The notes: generated by a model not told the origin, from the letters alone. A stretch of DNA of 64,000 nt from Populus alba (GCF_005239225.2 NC_133294.1:2418001-2482000); one strand, 5' to 3'. Counted from the stretch's first letter, positions 23,009 to 40,002 are shown. Numbers and translations are program-made.

Positions 23009-23455
23009 TCACAAAATAATGCCCCATATCGTAAAGGGACATAATAACAAAAGTTAAAATAAAATTACAGCTTTAACTCGAAATATGAAGTCTGAATCCC
23101 CTGTTCTATTATAATCAGTCAAAAGGAAAATATTTGTTGATTTGGAAAACCAAATAGCCACATTCCGTTATTTTCATGGAGCCTTTTCTTTTGAAAGAGG
23201 GTGGCAAACGAGGAATAGACAATTAATGTGGAATAGTCAAGTTCTTGGAATGTTCAATACGAGCAACAAAAGTGTCAGAGCAGTAGATATGGGCCCAGAT
23301 CGTAGGGTCTGCTGATCAATGGGTTTTATACATATACTTGAATTACTCGCATTTCTTGCTATTAGAATGATCTAATGCCACGTAATTGTTGTTTGAGGCT
23401 CCCATAGTTAATGTTATGCTTCCCACCCACAATCTCCAGAGCCATGCATATAATG
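23009..23455. repeat. Repeat block A, copy 2
   Basis: Near-identical to 13096-13537. Confidence 0.85.
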
Positions 23456-24523
23456 GATATTCTGGTGCCCTTATATTCTCTGCACATCAAAATCATATTG
23501 CGCCACAATTTAGCCAAACAACACTAGAATATGCACTGAATTTCCTTTCTGTAAGAAAGAACTGACCTACACCCCTTTTTTTACACTCTAGACCTTGACA
23601 TAACATAGTGTGAAAGTTAGATATTGTAAAACTGGAGTAATTTTTGGGATCTTAGCCTCTGAAATTGGCTGTAATTCATGGGCTGACAGACAAACTCTAA
23701 GAACGAATAAAAGTAATAAAGAGACAAGAAAACTTATTTTTCTCAATGAAGTATCAACGCAAACTTATTACATAAATTTAGTGCAATGTTCTTTCCCTCT
23801 CATCTTTTCTTCAAACTTGTTCATGAAGTTTACTAATGGATTCAAAATACATGTAAAAAGAAAAACTGAACTTAGAAAATAAATTTTTTTGCTTACCCTC
23901 AGTGGAAACCAATCATACCCATCAGTTTTAATTGAATGTTCATTTTTTTTTTTTAAGTAAATCTTATTTTTCTGAAATGAAAAGGGATCAAAGAATTTTT
24001 TGGAAGTCATTAGAGGTGTGTATCTATAAGAGTTTACCAAGTAAAACTCTACTTCCTTTTGGAGGAAACTTAGTATTGCATTATAAAAGATTAGAGAAAA
24101 AGAGTTTATCATGTTAATGAATTTACTTCCATTTGTGTTCTTATAGGTACATGAATGTTCTCCCAACTAACAGTTGCTTAGAATGGGTTGAGTGATTTCC
24201 AGGATAGGAAGGCCTGCAAATCAGAATATTTGGTTACAATGATGGGCTTTCAGCCACTTGAATTTGGTTTCATCTAGGCCTACAGCCCTCCTAGATATCA
24301 TTGATTTAGGTGCTTCTAAAACCCAAGGTTCTTATTCAGATGTAGAATGTACGATAGGTTAGATTTGGGTATTGATTTCAATTGATTTTTGGGATCGTAG
24401 TTGTAATTTCAATAGCTTTTAGCATAGAATTAGTAGTTGAAGACTGATTTCAATTCTTTTTTATTCCTAGCCAATTGAATTAATCTCAAGAAATTATTAT
24501 TTTTTGTTGCTTTTGGCTGTCCT

Positions 24524-24559
<36 letters not shown>

Positions 24560-24892
24560 TAAGCTTTATATAATATGAGGTTGATGAGGCAATCATAGAA
24601 GCAAAAATACGCAGCCATACTGTCAATTTTCTTTGCCATTCAAAAGCATGCATGATTTCGATATCAGCTAGAAGCACCTAATCTTCCTGGAGAACGTTAG
24701 AATTAATTTTGAAATCAATATTCTTTTAGTTCTTGTGTCTCTCAGGTATTATGCATAACTATCAAAGATATATTTATTTGCAAGTCTCTTAAATTATACT
24801 AGACAAGTATAATTATGTTTTCAGAGTATTGTAAGTCCAAGTTTAAGTCCATTAGGACTTCCTCTCTTAGGAGAATATTTGATCTTGTAAAT
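23456..24892. other. Unique non-coding stretch between blocks A and B
   Basis: No counterpart is seen in the other copies. Short open frames on both strands overlap one another and resemble nothing I recognise. A T run of about 33 sits at 24524-24556. Possibly an insertion that separates blocks A and B here. Confidence 0.4.
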
Positions 24893-25820
24893 AAAGGTAT
24901 AAGATAATACAGTCCAACAAGAGAATAGGACCTTGCATCAAAAAGAGATAAAAGAAACCTAAGCAGGAGGCTTATATGCAAGTTAACAATTTATTGTACA
25001 AAAGATCAAATATGGTATAAGAGAGACCACACATGAAGAAGAAAGGAGAGAAATGGCCAAAGAGCCATGATAAGAAAAAGATAGCAGCCCTAAAAAGAGT
25101 GAGCCAAAATGGAATGGCTACTTGAAGAGCCGAATCTTAAAAAAAAATGTTCCACTGGAGAATTGTGATAGCAACCACAAAAGAAGAATATGCTTAGAAG
25201 TAGTCATGTTCAGACAAAGACAGTAATTGAAAAAATGATAATAAGATACTATTAACTAGCCATAATGAAATTAAGTAGTGACTACACAAAGATGTAAGAG
25301 AGATCTTCTCAATATGAAGATAGAAGATCCATAAAATGGTGGTAAGATGATCATACTACAATGAGACAAGAACAAAAGTTTGTAAGCATCAACAGCATAT
25401 TTTTAAATCTCGAGAATTGAGAGACTTTTAAAATTGAAAAAAAAGTTTTATATTTTATTTAAATGATCAATGATTATTATATAAAGAATAAACATGTATG
25501 ACATAACAGACATATCCCATACTTTAATGTTAAATTAAAACATTATTAAAAAAGAATATTAATTAGACCGAGAAACCAATCATTGAGAGGTTAAGTCTAA
25601 TGACTAATAAATTTTTTAATATTGGGGAGATTATGACACATTGCTAGATGATGTCCAATGACTAATGAATTTTTTAATATTTGAGGGATTATGATATATT
25701 ACTAGACAATACACTTTATTTTTAAATATAAAGTAATTAATAGTTGAATTGATAATAAATTAAATTATTTAAATTATTTAATTTTATTTAATTAAAATTA
25801 AAATTTATATTTGAGTCACA
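24893..25820. repeat. Repeat block B, copy 2
   Basis: Matches 13550-14495 and ends at 'aaaatttatatttgagtcac'. Confidence 0.8.
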
Positions 25821-25849
25821 CTCGCTCGCAAATCAACACCGAAACATCA

Positions 25850-26878
25850 TAGGCTGAGTCCATATAAATCACATTAATTATTCGAGATTTGTCTCCCGAC
25901 TGAATTGATCAGCCAAGAAAGGACAATAGTATTATTACGGGTCCATTGTAAAAGATGTGTGTAATAAACTGTTGGTTTGGGAATACAACCATTTATAAAG
26001 CCCAATTTGTGTTTGCCTCAAGTGCCATAAGCATGGCACGAGACCATGTGAGCTATTGTCACCATCCAACAATTCCACACAAGAATGGAACCTAGATTAA
26101 TTATCAGAATGATGTAAGGAGTGAGGAGAAGATGTTTCATATTCATATTTAAATATTTCATGTGTATTGTTGAAATGGCAGCATGGTTTGATGAATCCGT
26201 GGCTGGTTTTGATGACAAGTCTGCCTTTGGAATGAAGCAAGGAAAATACACGAGGGAAGACGGTCACCAGGAGGCAACCTGCTTTGATACCATGTTGGAA
26301 TATGTGCTTGTGAGGCCATGAATATCATTGATAAAAAGGATGAGAATCTATACAAGAGAATTACTATATTATATAGCGATATTTAAGGCTAATACAAGGT
26401 TAATTACATAAACTATGCTAATCCCATAAATTATACTGATATATCAGGAAATAAATATACAAGGTAATGTCATAAACCATTGTGATATCTCAGAAAATTA
26501 ATATAGAAGGGAATTTTAAAGATGAGGGAACATAATCTTCAATAACAATAGATCAATGAAAGATGCACTTCCAGAAAATTATTTTGTCTCTCTTATTTTA
26601 TTTTATTTTGGTTCTAAGTGCGCTGCCATTCTTCACAAATTGCCAAAGCCAAAGTGATTTTCCTTGCTGTAAAAACGAAGGTATTGAATATCTCAGAACA
26701 AGTAAAGTACAGTTATTTTCATGGAGACTTTTCTTTTGGAAAGAGCGTAGCAAAAGTAGAAATAGGCAAACTAATAGGCTTGATGTGAGAAAGACAGAGG
26801 TTCGTGGAATATGCAATTAAAGCAACAAAAGCATAAGAGCACGCGATATGGGGCCATATGGTCAGGTCTGGCACTTAA
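25850..26878. repeat. Repeat block G, copy 3
   Basis: Begins 'gctgagtccatataaatcac', again without the solo LTR, and includes the primer site at 26277-26292. It carries a 30-base stretch near 26680-26710 ('gaatatctcagaacaagtaa') missing from copies 1 and 2 and similar to 57262-57292. Confidence 0.8.
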
Positions 26879-27362
26879 AAATATTAGTCAGGTATCTTTG
26901 TGGAAATAAGAAGCAAAATGCATTATGAACACCTCTGAGGTAGAGAAAAATGTGACATTGATTTGGAATGAAGTGTGAAAAAAGGGCAACAGTAATTTGA
27001 CAAGCACCTACAATTGCTTTGACGAATGAGACATTACAGGTATAGGGTGGGGTAAGGCTGAACATGTAGAGTATGGCTATTAATATTTAAGGTGTCTATA
27101 GGATTATTAGAATGGTTAAAGAATACTTAATTTATTTCACCAATGAAAATTATGTAGGTAGATTAAAAAAAAAAAACCACACACAATTGCGATGTTAAAT
27201 AATAAGCTATGACGTCCTGCATGTTTTGAAGATTATTTTTGTTGCATCAACGAGGATATAGCTCTGTGATTGACATATCATTCGCAGACAAAGATTTCGA
27301 CTTGCTAGTAGATTGGTCAGAGTCCGGCTCCATTATTGGCAAGCTCAAGCTGTTCCTGATTT
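26879..27362. repeat. Repeat block H, copy 2
   Basis: Matches 22559-23008, with an extra 30 bases near 26890-26920. Confidence 0.8.
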
Positions 27363-27594
27363 TCACAAAATAATGCCCCATATCGTAAAGGGACATAATA
27401 ACAAAAGTTAAATAAAATAACAGCTTTAACTCGAAATATGAAGTCTGAATCTCCTGTTCTATAATCAGTCAAATAGAAAATATTTGTTGATTTGGAAAAC
27501 CAAATAGCCACATTCCGTTATTTTCATGGAGCCTTTTCTTTGGAAAGAGGGTGGCAAACGAGGAATAGACAATTAATGGTCTTAACTGTTGTCT
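27363..27594. repeat. Repeat block A, copy 3, left part
   Basis: Matches the start of block A and then runs into the target duplication of the Mutator-like element. Confidence 0.75.
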
Positions 27595-27603
27595 GGTTTT
27601 AAG

Positions 27604-28998
27604 CAAAGTTGTTGATTCCGTTCCGTTTCGGCCGGAATGCCCGGAACATCTCGTACCAGTTAAAAAAACGAAACAAAATGGAAAAAGTTTCGTCTCGCGT
27701 AAAATCTCGGTCTGATCCGGAAATTCCAGGCAAATTTCAGCCGGAACGTTCTGGCCAAAATCAATGTGTTCCGTTTCGGGTCAAAGCCACCGAGTCAAAG
27801 ACTCAAAGTTAGATTCAAAATTAAACCTGGTTTATTTTTATTAACTGCACAGTACACTTACTGACTTACAAGGCTACAGCCCTACACCCGTACTCTTTTT
27901 CTCTTTTGCTAAACCAAATCCCTAATTTCATCAAACCTCCCCGTCCGCTCCCTTCCCTGTCAAGAGGATTATCACACAGAAGACAGAACCAGAAGATTCA
28001 TCAAACCTCGCTGGCCATCCGCTCCCTTCCCTGCAGAGCTAAGGTGCGATCCTTTTTGGTCTTTCTGTTTTTTCTTTCATTGGTATTTGCCTTTCTGTTA
28101 TTTTGGAGGTTTGCTGTAAATGAGGTTGATAATTCAGCTCTGGTGGTTCTTTCTTGAGCCAGCGGAGATGACAACAAAAGCTCCGTGGTTGGTCTGTGGA
28201 GTTTTGCTGTAAATAATCTGGATTGTGGAGTTTTGATAATCAGCTCTGTTTTTACTTTTTAGTGAGTGGACTGTGGAGTTCTTGAAAATCAGGACTGTGG
28301 GTTTGTGAGAGAGCGCGCATCTGTTAATTGTGAACTGCCCTTAATGTGGAAGAGAGAAGGGTAGAAAGCTAGTGGATGTTCAGTCTCTTCAGATGGCACA
28401 GAGAGAGGAACGATAAACCTTTTTCTCATGGATTCAATGAATCCTAGAAGATTAATGCTGTTTTATTTGATTCTCCTCACTAATCATCACTGGGACGAGG
28501 TTAATCCACTAAGAAAATCCTAATTACTTTTGGGGATGCCTTAGAAAATCAGGACAATGGGTTTCCTTTTATTGGATTCTTCCCTGCGAACTGCGAAGGA
28601 GAGGAGGGGTTTTTTTGGCATCAATGTCAGCGGATCAATCTGATACATTGCTGAAACGTTAATACCAAATTTTATATTTAATTTGGTCTTTCTTTGTATC
28701 TAATTTAATTCTGAAATGGAAAACTTACATTGCTGGAACATTAATACCAAAGATTATATAATTTAATTTGGTCTTCTTTGTATCTAAATTTTAAAATTAT
28801 GTTGCTTGATATTGTGTTTGTATTTTGTCATGCATAATTTATCTTGAATTTAAATTATATTTGTTGAATATATATATATACATATGAACAGTACAACCCC
28901 GAAACGTCACGTCAAAACGGGCTAAAATGGTTCGAAATCAAAACATTCCGTTCCAATTAAAAAAACGAAACACCCGTCAAAAGGAAATTGAAAACCTT
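27604..28998. mobile_element. Mutator-like non-autonomous element, 1395 bp, 9-bp TSD
   Basis: GGTTTTAAG occurs directly before (27595-27603) and directly after (28999-29007), and block A resumes after it. A 9-bp duplication is the Mutator hallmark. The ends are imperfect inverted repeats: left CAAAGTTGTTGATTCCG, right on the other strand AAGGTTTTCAATTTCC. Both ends are rich in 'ttccgtt/cgaaac' motifs. The interior is CT-rich, holds a duplicated 'ccgctcccttccctg', and has a GT donor-like site, so it may carry a captured host 5' gene fragment. No transposase. Confidence 0.7.
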
Positions 28999-29007
28999 GG
29001 TTTTAAG

Positions 29008-29115
29008 TGAGAAACACTGGTTCTTGGAATGTTCAATAAGAGCAACAAAAGTGTCAGAGCAGTAAATATGGGCCCTGATCGTAGGGTCTGCTGATCAATG
29101 GATTTTACACTTTTA
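29008..29115. repeat. Repeat block A, copy 3, right part
   Basis: Contains 'ttcttggaatgttcaata' and 'agggtctgctgatcaatgg', as in the other copies. Confidence 0.75.
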
Positions 29116-30600
29116 CTTGAATTAGTCTAAATATCTCAGCAACTGTGGAAAATAAGAAGGAAAAAATGATTAATTAATGACATTGTTTTGCTATTCCAAC
29201 ATCAAAAAAATAATACACAAAGGCGCGGCAGGGCCCGTTGTCTAGTTTGTTAATTTTTAATTTGTTTTACTTGTTGTTTGATATCGCGTTGTCGTTTTAA
29301 AACTTGCTTACTTTTAATAGATCTCTTCTGCTAGCATATGTGGGCCGCTTTGGCACAAGATTTCAACTCTTTGACTTTCATATCAAACACATATTTCCAT
29401 TTCCTTCTCATCGATTTTAATGTTGTAACTAATGTTCTAATGTTAACTACGACCATGCGCTAGCATGTTGTTTATAATGATTAATTAATGACATTGTTTT
29501 GCTATTCCAACATCAAAGTTTTGACGGAGTCTTTGAATAATTTTATACAGTCTAAAGGCAATTAAGCAGTCAGGAATTGGGACAACAAGTAAAGTCGCCA
29601 TTTTCACATTGTGATACCGATCATTTCCCACCCACTACCTTTGCCATAAAACTAAAATATTTACTCTAAACTTTGTTTTATTTGGGGAAGGTTAATTGCA
29701 GTTTGATATGGAAAAACAGTAAATTTATTGATTTCCTTGGACTCTATTGCATTTTATATTTATGCATGTAAGGATCAATGGCAGGACAATATTATAATTG
29801 AACTAAGTGATTCGACCAGTTAAATAATTACGAAGCAGGCTCCAAAAAGAATCCTTTTAAATCTATTGTCATCAAATACCTACATTATCCTTCCTTTTTA
29901 GTGCAGTTAAACCCACCCATTGGATCAACCACCAACCAACCAATTCATGACATTACTCGGGACATGTTTATGTCAAACCAGGTAAAAACTGACGTGGTTA
30001 AACCTGTTTTATCTAACAAGTTAATCTACGATATAATTTGATTTTTTTTCAGAAAATATTGTTTTAAATTGACCCATCCAACCTATGACTTAACTTTTAA
30101 ATCGGATCATTAGCCTAGCTGAATTTTATATTTATACTTATTTCTTCTTTTTTCTTTTTACAAAAAAAACTTTTCATTTTAGTGCAGCCTAACTAATTAC
30201 CTTTGCCATAAAGTTTGGCACAAGTAAAGTCGCCATTTCAAACTGTGATACCGATCATTTCCCACCCACTATCTTTGCCATAAAACTAAAATGCAGCCTA
30301 ACTAAAAAAAAAAAAAAATTGAATTTTTTATTGATTAAATATTTTTATTTATTATTGGGAACGCTATTTGCACGTTGAATAAATATATTTTTTTGTTAAT
30401 TAAAAGAACTAGGTAAATCATTTTAGTAATCCACTACCTTTGCCATAAAACTAAAAATGCAGCCTAACTACAATAAATAAACGGATGATACATTGATATA
30501 TAAATAGATTTTTAAAAAAAATTCTTATTTATAATGGATGATACATGAAAACAGAGAAATAAATCACTTGAATACATCAATTAAAAATTCTTATTCTTAC
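29116..30600. other. Upstream region of the complete CRK with local repeats
   Basis: No gene. Two repeat families lie here. 'tgattaattaatgacattg' plus about 20 more bases occurs at 29168 and 29477. The stretch from 'caagtaaagtcgccatt' to 'tttgccataaaactaaaa' occurs at 29588-29658 and 30222-30292, and its last part again at about 30430-30460 followed by 'tgcagcctaacta'. Confidence 0.6.
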
Positions 30601-30606
30601 GCGGAA

Positions 30607-30622
30607 AGTCAAGATATATAAA
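30607..30622 (+). promoter_or_regulatory. W-box and TATA box of the complete CRK
   Basis: AGTCAA (30607-30612, TTGACT on the other strand) is a WRKY W-box core. TATATAAA follows at 30615-30622, about 75 bases before the start codon. CRK genes are often WRKY- and salicylate-responsive, so the pairing is plausible but a single W-box core is weak evidence. Confidence 0.45.
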
Positions 30623-30695
30623 ATACCATCTATGCAAGGGATTTCTTTCACGAAGAAAGAAATTGTGAACAGAAGTTAATATTTCCTCTGTTGAA

Positions 30696-33367
<2,672 letters not shown>

Positions 33368-33449
33368 TTTCCTCATCATATAGCGAAGGAATGGGGTTTG
33401 TTATTGTTAAGGAAATAATCAATTTAATAGTCTTGATTATTTTCTACTC

Positions 33450-33455
33450 AATAAA
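33450..33455 (+). terminator. Polyadenylation signal of the complete CRK
   Basis: AATAAA 83 bases after the stop codon. A second one occurs near 33577. Confidence 0.45.
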
Positions 33456-34783
33456 AGGAAGAAATGAAGGGATTGAACAATTCAAGACAATCACAAAATT
33501 ATTTCAATCATATTGAAGAAGATGATGAAACATATATGTATTGTCGTATGGCAATATAAATTCTACATGAGTTGAATAAAATATATAAAACTATAACATT
33601 CTTTTATATTCTTAATTTCTACATTTTATTAGAGCAAGTTCATCATATCTTAATTTAAATATTAGCTTTTGCTTTTTTCAACAGGTGACTTTTATATCAT
33701 CTGTCCAACCATTTGAAAAGACTATTTTTCAATATTTTTATTGTCTACCATATATTTTATTTACTATTTTTTTCAAAGATTCATCAAATCTTGAATTATT
33801 GATTCATCATCCTTTAAGTCCCTATTATTCAAGTAGTTCAAATACTGTCTCAGTTATTGTTATGAAAACCATAATTGTGTCTTTTGTGGCATTATTTTTC
33901 TTTGTGCAGTATTTACTCCTTGTTTATTGTTATATCCGAGAATAAAACATGAAATCTTGACTTTGAATTTGATTTACGGTTGTTCCCGTTATGTTTTTAT
34001 GGTTGCAAGCACACAATAAGCTCAACCTAATTATTAATTAATAAAGATTGCTTATTGATAAGCAGACGAGGCTACCCTGACTATACAAGTGGTCACTTTA
34101 ATAAGCAGACGAGGCTACCTCATGAAAATTAAATTATCGTTAGTTTGATAAGGTCTGTTAAGTAATAATTATGGTAAATAACCGATTAAAAAAGTTGTAT
34201 GGGTGAGTACAAAGAAAATTATTGGTGGATTTCAAAAAAAAAAAAAAAAAAAACAGTTATTCCCTTGTTAATTTCATCGGCAAATCTATTATGTCAATAT
34301 TTTTGACAAACATATCGATTATAATTTATAGTTGTTATTTTTTTTTTTATGAATCCATCAATAATATTAAAGTTATAACCAGCAGCGTAACCCCCTCTCT
34401 CCCTCTCTCAATCCTTTCTTCTTCTTTTTCAATAGAAAACAACACCCTTTCCCCCTCTATTTTATTATAAATCTAAGTTTTTTTTATCATAAATTCAATG
34501 ACCTCAACACTTATTATGTTAATATCTTTTTCCTTTTGAAGATTCATCACATCAAGTAAACCAATATTATATAAATGTATAATTCTGTACATGTTAGGAT
34601 TTGTTCAATATTTTTGAGAAATTATATTTGTTTGTCATTTGATGAAATTGAGTTTGATTTTATAATTTAAGCGTGCTATGATGAAAGAAATGATGAGTTA
34701 TATATTTAATAAAACAATTTCACAATTTAAACATTTTTTTTGGTTATTTTAGGACTTGTTTTTTTTTTTCAAGAAACATATAG
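33456..34783. other. Intergenic, nothing recognised
   Basis: AT-rich. The 20-mer-like 'ataagcagacgaggctacc' occurs twice (34057-34076, 34100-34119). A poly-A run is at 34234-34252. No gene supported. Confidence 0.4.
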
Positions 34784-35590
34784 TGTTGTAACCCATTTTC
34801 GAGTCCCCGCATTAAAATAAAAAAAAATCAAAAACTTTTATCAAAAAAATATGATAGTGAAAAGAGGATGCTAGAGCACTTTAAAAATAGTCAAAATTAG
34901 TTGAGGAGGTTTAAAAATACAAAGATTAAAATTTAACAGTATTTTATTGACTAATGATAGCCCTATTGATAAAGAAAATTCAATTGGAGGAAGAAAAATC
35001 TAAAATCAGATGTTTATGGACTCAATTAAATTTTATTGAAGGTTTAATTGAATTATGGAGGTTTTGATTGCAATAAAAATTGATTTTGGACTTAATTTGG
35101 GCTTTAATTGGAAGAAATTAAAATTCTAGGGTCAAATTATAATTTTTGAAAGTTAATTTGGTCAAATCAAGGGCTTAATTGCATAAATATTGAAGTTTGA
35201 TGGCCAATTAAGGACTTAATTGAATAAATCCGAAACTAAGGACCAATTAAAAATGCACGTAAATGGAGGGGCTGTAATTAAAACTGGATCAGGGACCAAA
35301 TTGAAAAAATTAGAAGTTTATTGCTCAATTGAGGATCCAATTGCACTAATTCAAGACCAAGGATCAAAGTGAAAAGAACGGCCAATTTCAAAGCTGTTGT
35401 TTGATTTTTGGCGGGATGCAATTTTATTGTTTTTTAAAATCAGCACCCAATACAGAAAAATGACATAAAAAATTGATGATTTTCATATATAATCTTATTA
35501 GATAATGATTTTAGTCTCTTGCATGGATGAACTTGTGCTGCCTTAAATATAAGGATGTAGCAATAACAACATACAAAACAAAACATAGAA
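34784..35590 (+). mobile_element. LTR-like fragment next to the CRK pseudogene
   Basis: It starts TGTTGTAACCCATTTTC, typical of plant gypsy LTRs, and is rich in 'ggaccaatt' and 'gacttaattg' phrases like those in the solo LTR at 16400-16820. No matching end or target duplication was found. It occupies the place where exons 6 and 7 of the pseudogene should be. Confidence 0.4.
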
Positions 35591-35601
35591 TTTAACACTT
35601 A

Positions 35602-37328
<1,727 letters not shown>

Positions 37329-37380
37329 CTAGTAGAAGAAAGGAGAAATTATAGGTTGAGAATTATTGAGCAAAGTTCTT

Positions 37381-37388
37381 CTTTATAG
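37381..37388 (-). promoter_or_regulatory. Possible TATA box of the CRK pseudogene
   Basis: CTATAAAG on the minus strand about 55 bases before the start codon. The flank from here to 37503 is shared with 12941-13060. Confidence 0.4.
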
Positions 37389-37503
37389 TAGAAAGAACGA
37401 AATATTTGTTGGAACATGGCATTTAAGAGGCCTAAAAGGAAACGTGAAGAGTTAAAGCTCGGAAATGTCCATGCTTTTGCGAGTTATTATATCCCTCATT
37501 ATA

Positions 37504-38190
37504 TGTTTTTTGCCTTCTTATACTCCTGGCTGAGTTATCGAGTCAAGTAATTATGATTAATTTTGAATATATAATATGTTTTGTTTACTCCTTTTATATC
37601 ATATATGTGTAAAAAAATATATATGAACATGTAGCAATACATGAAATTAACTAAGAAGATGAAGTTTGGGACATGAAAACATGCTAGATATAATTATGGA
37701 TCAGATTTGGTAGCAGATCAGACTTTTGTAATTGAAAGATCCTTAAAACCCTAAAATCAATTTCCTCTACCCCACTCATTTCGTACCCAACCACCCGTGC
37801 CGATAGGAGCAACTCTTCCAAGTCAAGTCCCGGCCACCATCAATGCATGAACATCGCGGTCTTCCATACCCAATATTGTCCCTTCTCCAGAACTTTGTTC
37901 TGTTCACATTTAAAATAATCCAAATTTCTTATCATTAAAGTTCATAGAAAATTCAAACATGTTTATTGAGTAGATATGTAATTATAGATTGATAACAGTA
38001 AATTTGTATATTTATAACATTAGGCTCGTAACATAGGTTAATAATCAATAGACTTATATAATTATAGACATGTAATTTTCATTGTAATACAATAAATTTA
38101 TAGTTTTCATTAAAAAAAAAAACTCAAAAAATTCAAAAACTCGTTTTATCAAATTAAGAACAATTACATGACAAATTCAAAGTTTAATTA
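37504..38190. other. Intergenic, nothing recognised
   Basis: AT-rich DNA with one GC-richer patch (37760-37870) that has no open frame I can assign. Confidence 0.4.
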
Positions 38191-38538
38191 GGCTCCGTTT
38201 GTTTGTTGGAAAGTAGTTTCCTTTTGGAAAGTGAATTCCGAGAAAGTATTTTCCGATGTTTGGTAGTGTAATGAAAAATGAGTTGGAAAATATTTTCCAG
38301 TGTTTGGTTATGTCATGGAAAATGAGCTGGAAAATAACTTATTAATATTTTATTTTTCTCCAGTGTATTAAAATAATGAGAAACAAATCTTACAAATTAA
38401 AAAGTTGAATGAGAATGAAATTGAAAAAAAAAATATATAATTTCATAAATTATCTCAAATAAAATAAATAATAATCAAAATAATAGAGATCAAATCTAAA
38501 AAATTAAAAAAAAAATGAAAGATGAAGAAATTAAAATA
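38191..38538. mobile_element. MITE-like palindromic element, left part (split by the Ogre element)
   Basis: It starts GGCTCCGTTTGTTTG and is rich in 'ggaaagt...ttttcc' inverted motifs. The other part (56422-56894) ends in a complementary version, agctgtgtttgtttt when read from outside. Both sides of the retrotransposon also share 'aatcaaaataatgaagacc'-like text. No target duplication found. Confidence 0.45.
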
Positions 38539-39485
38539 ATAATTGTCACACCCGACATCGCGGCGGCTCTAAAAATTAATTTTAAATCTTCAGAAAGAAC
38601 GGATTTCTAGCATCCTGTTCTTTGATGGGAATATTCTTGTTTAAGGAGTCGCCACCTAGTATTATGGTCACTAGGAACCCTAACTGGCCAACAGAGATTC
38701 TATGGTACGTGACTGGTTACGTAAAAAGGAAAGATATTATCACCCCTTAAACGTCCTGCCTAAGGCAGGCTGCATTGCTATTATTTGTCATTTATTGCTA
38801 ACATATATTTTTCATATCATGATGGTTTGCATATAATATTCCTGACTCTGGCGTCAGTGAATATTAAACTACAGATATTCCCAACTCTGGCGTTGGTAAA
38901 TATTATGTAGATATCAGAGTGAATAAATTTAAATAATTACCTTTTTTAATCCTGACTCTGGCGTTGGTGAATAAACAAATAAAAATCAATTTATATTTGT
39001 TATTTTTACTCATGCAGATTATTTTTATTTTTACGTAGCTAAATAAGGTAAAAATACAATAAAATAAAATAAAATAAATTTTTATTAGTATTTTTTTATT
39101 CCTGACTCTGGCGTCAGTGAATAAACCAATAACTTTATTTTATTTTATGTTATTATATTTTTTTTGCATGCAATTTTTATTTTTTAGCTAGATAAAATGC
39201 AACGAATAAAAAATAATATAAATTTAAACCGGTGTTTTTTATTCCTGACTCTAGCATCAGTGAATAAACCAATAAATTTACATTATTTTTATTCATGCAT
39301 ATGTATTTTTTATTTTTTTTATATATTTTTTTTTTATTATTTTTTTGGGGCTGGGCTGGGCTAAACCCAGCCCAGCATACATATATTTTTGGGGCTGGGC
39401 TGGGCTAAACCCAGCCCAGCATACATACCTTTGGCTGGGCTCAGCTCAGCCCCACAGGGGCTGGGCTGAACCCAGCCAGTCCGGA

Positions 39486-39601
39486 CCGGGTCACTGGCCC
39501 AAGCCAGTGACCCGGTTTTAAAAAACAAAACAGATGCACGCGTGATACAGATCACGCGTGCATCAACAGTGCGAAGGTAATTAAATTACCTTCGCACTGT
39601 T
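39486..39601. repeat. Three consecutive perfect inverted repeats in the 3' LTR
   Basis: 39486-39515 has 13-bp arms and a 4-base loop. 39533-39564 has 14-bp arms (gatgcacgcgtgat) and a 4-base loop. 39565-39601 has 18-bp arms around one base. All three are also perfect in the other LTR at 55207-55236, 55255-55286 and 55287-55323. Confidence 0.9.
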
Positions 39602-40002
39602 CAAACGTTATTTGAATCAACGAAGAACAGAAAAGAAAGAAAAAAAATGTATAGCGAAGGCGCACCTGTTTCTGGCGATTGAAGAAGATCGCGATGCTGG
39701 TGACTGTTACCCTCGTCCGGCTACTCTCCCCGCTGTGACCTCTCTGTTTTCCTTGCTTTTGATTTCTCGATTCTCAGTGTGAAGAAGCTGAGAGGTAATG
39801 GGTTCTTTGAGGTTTTTTTACTGATTTCAGGTTGCTTTTTCTGCAGGGATTCTCCTAATGGCGAAGATAATTCTCCTTTTTAGTCTGGTTTCTCGTTCTT
39901 GCTTTCACTCTGTTATTTTTTTTTTTGCTCTGTTTTCTCGTTGTTCTCTGTTTTTTTCTGGGTTGTATTTTTTTGATCCTCCTCCTTTCTCTAGGTTGAT
40001 CT

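Noticed and set aside
24430..24677. Frames with a poly-Lys run
   Set aside because: Produced by the 33-base T run read on the minus strand.
34784..35590. A second complete solo LTR
   Set aside because: The start is LTR-like but I could not find a CA end with a matching 5-bp duplication, so only a fragment is listed.
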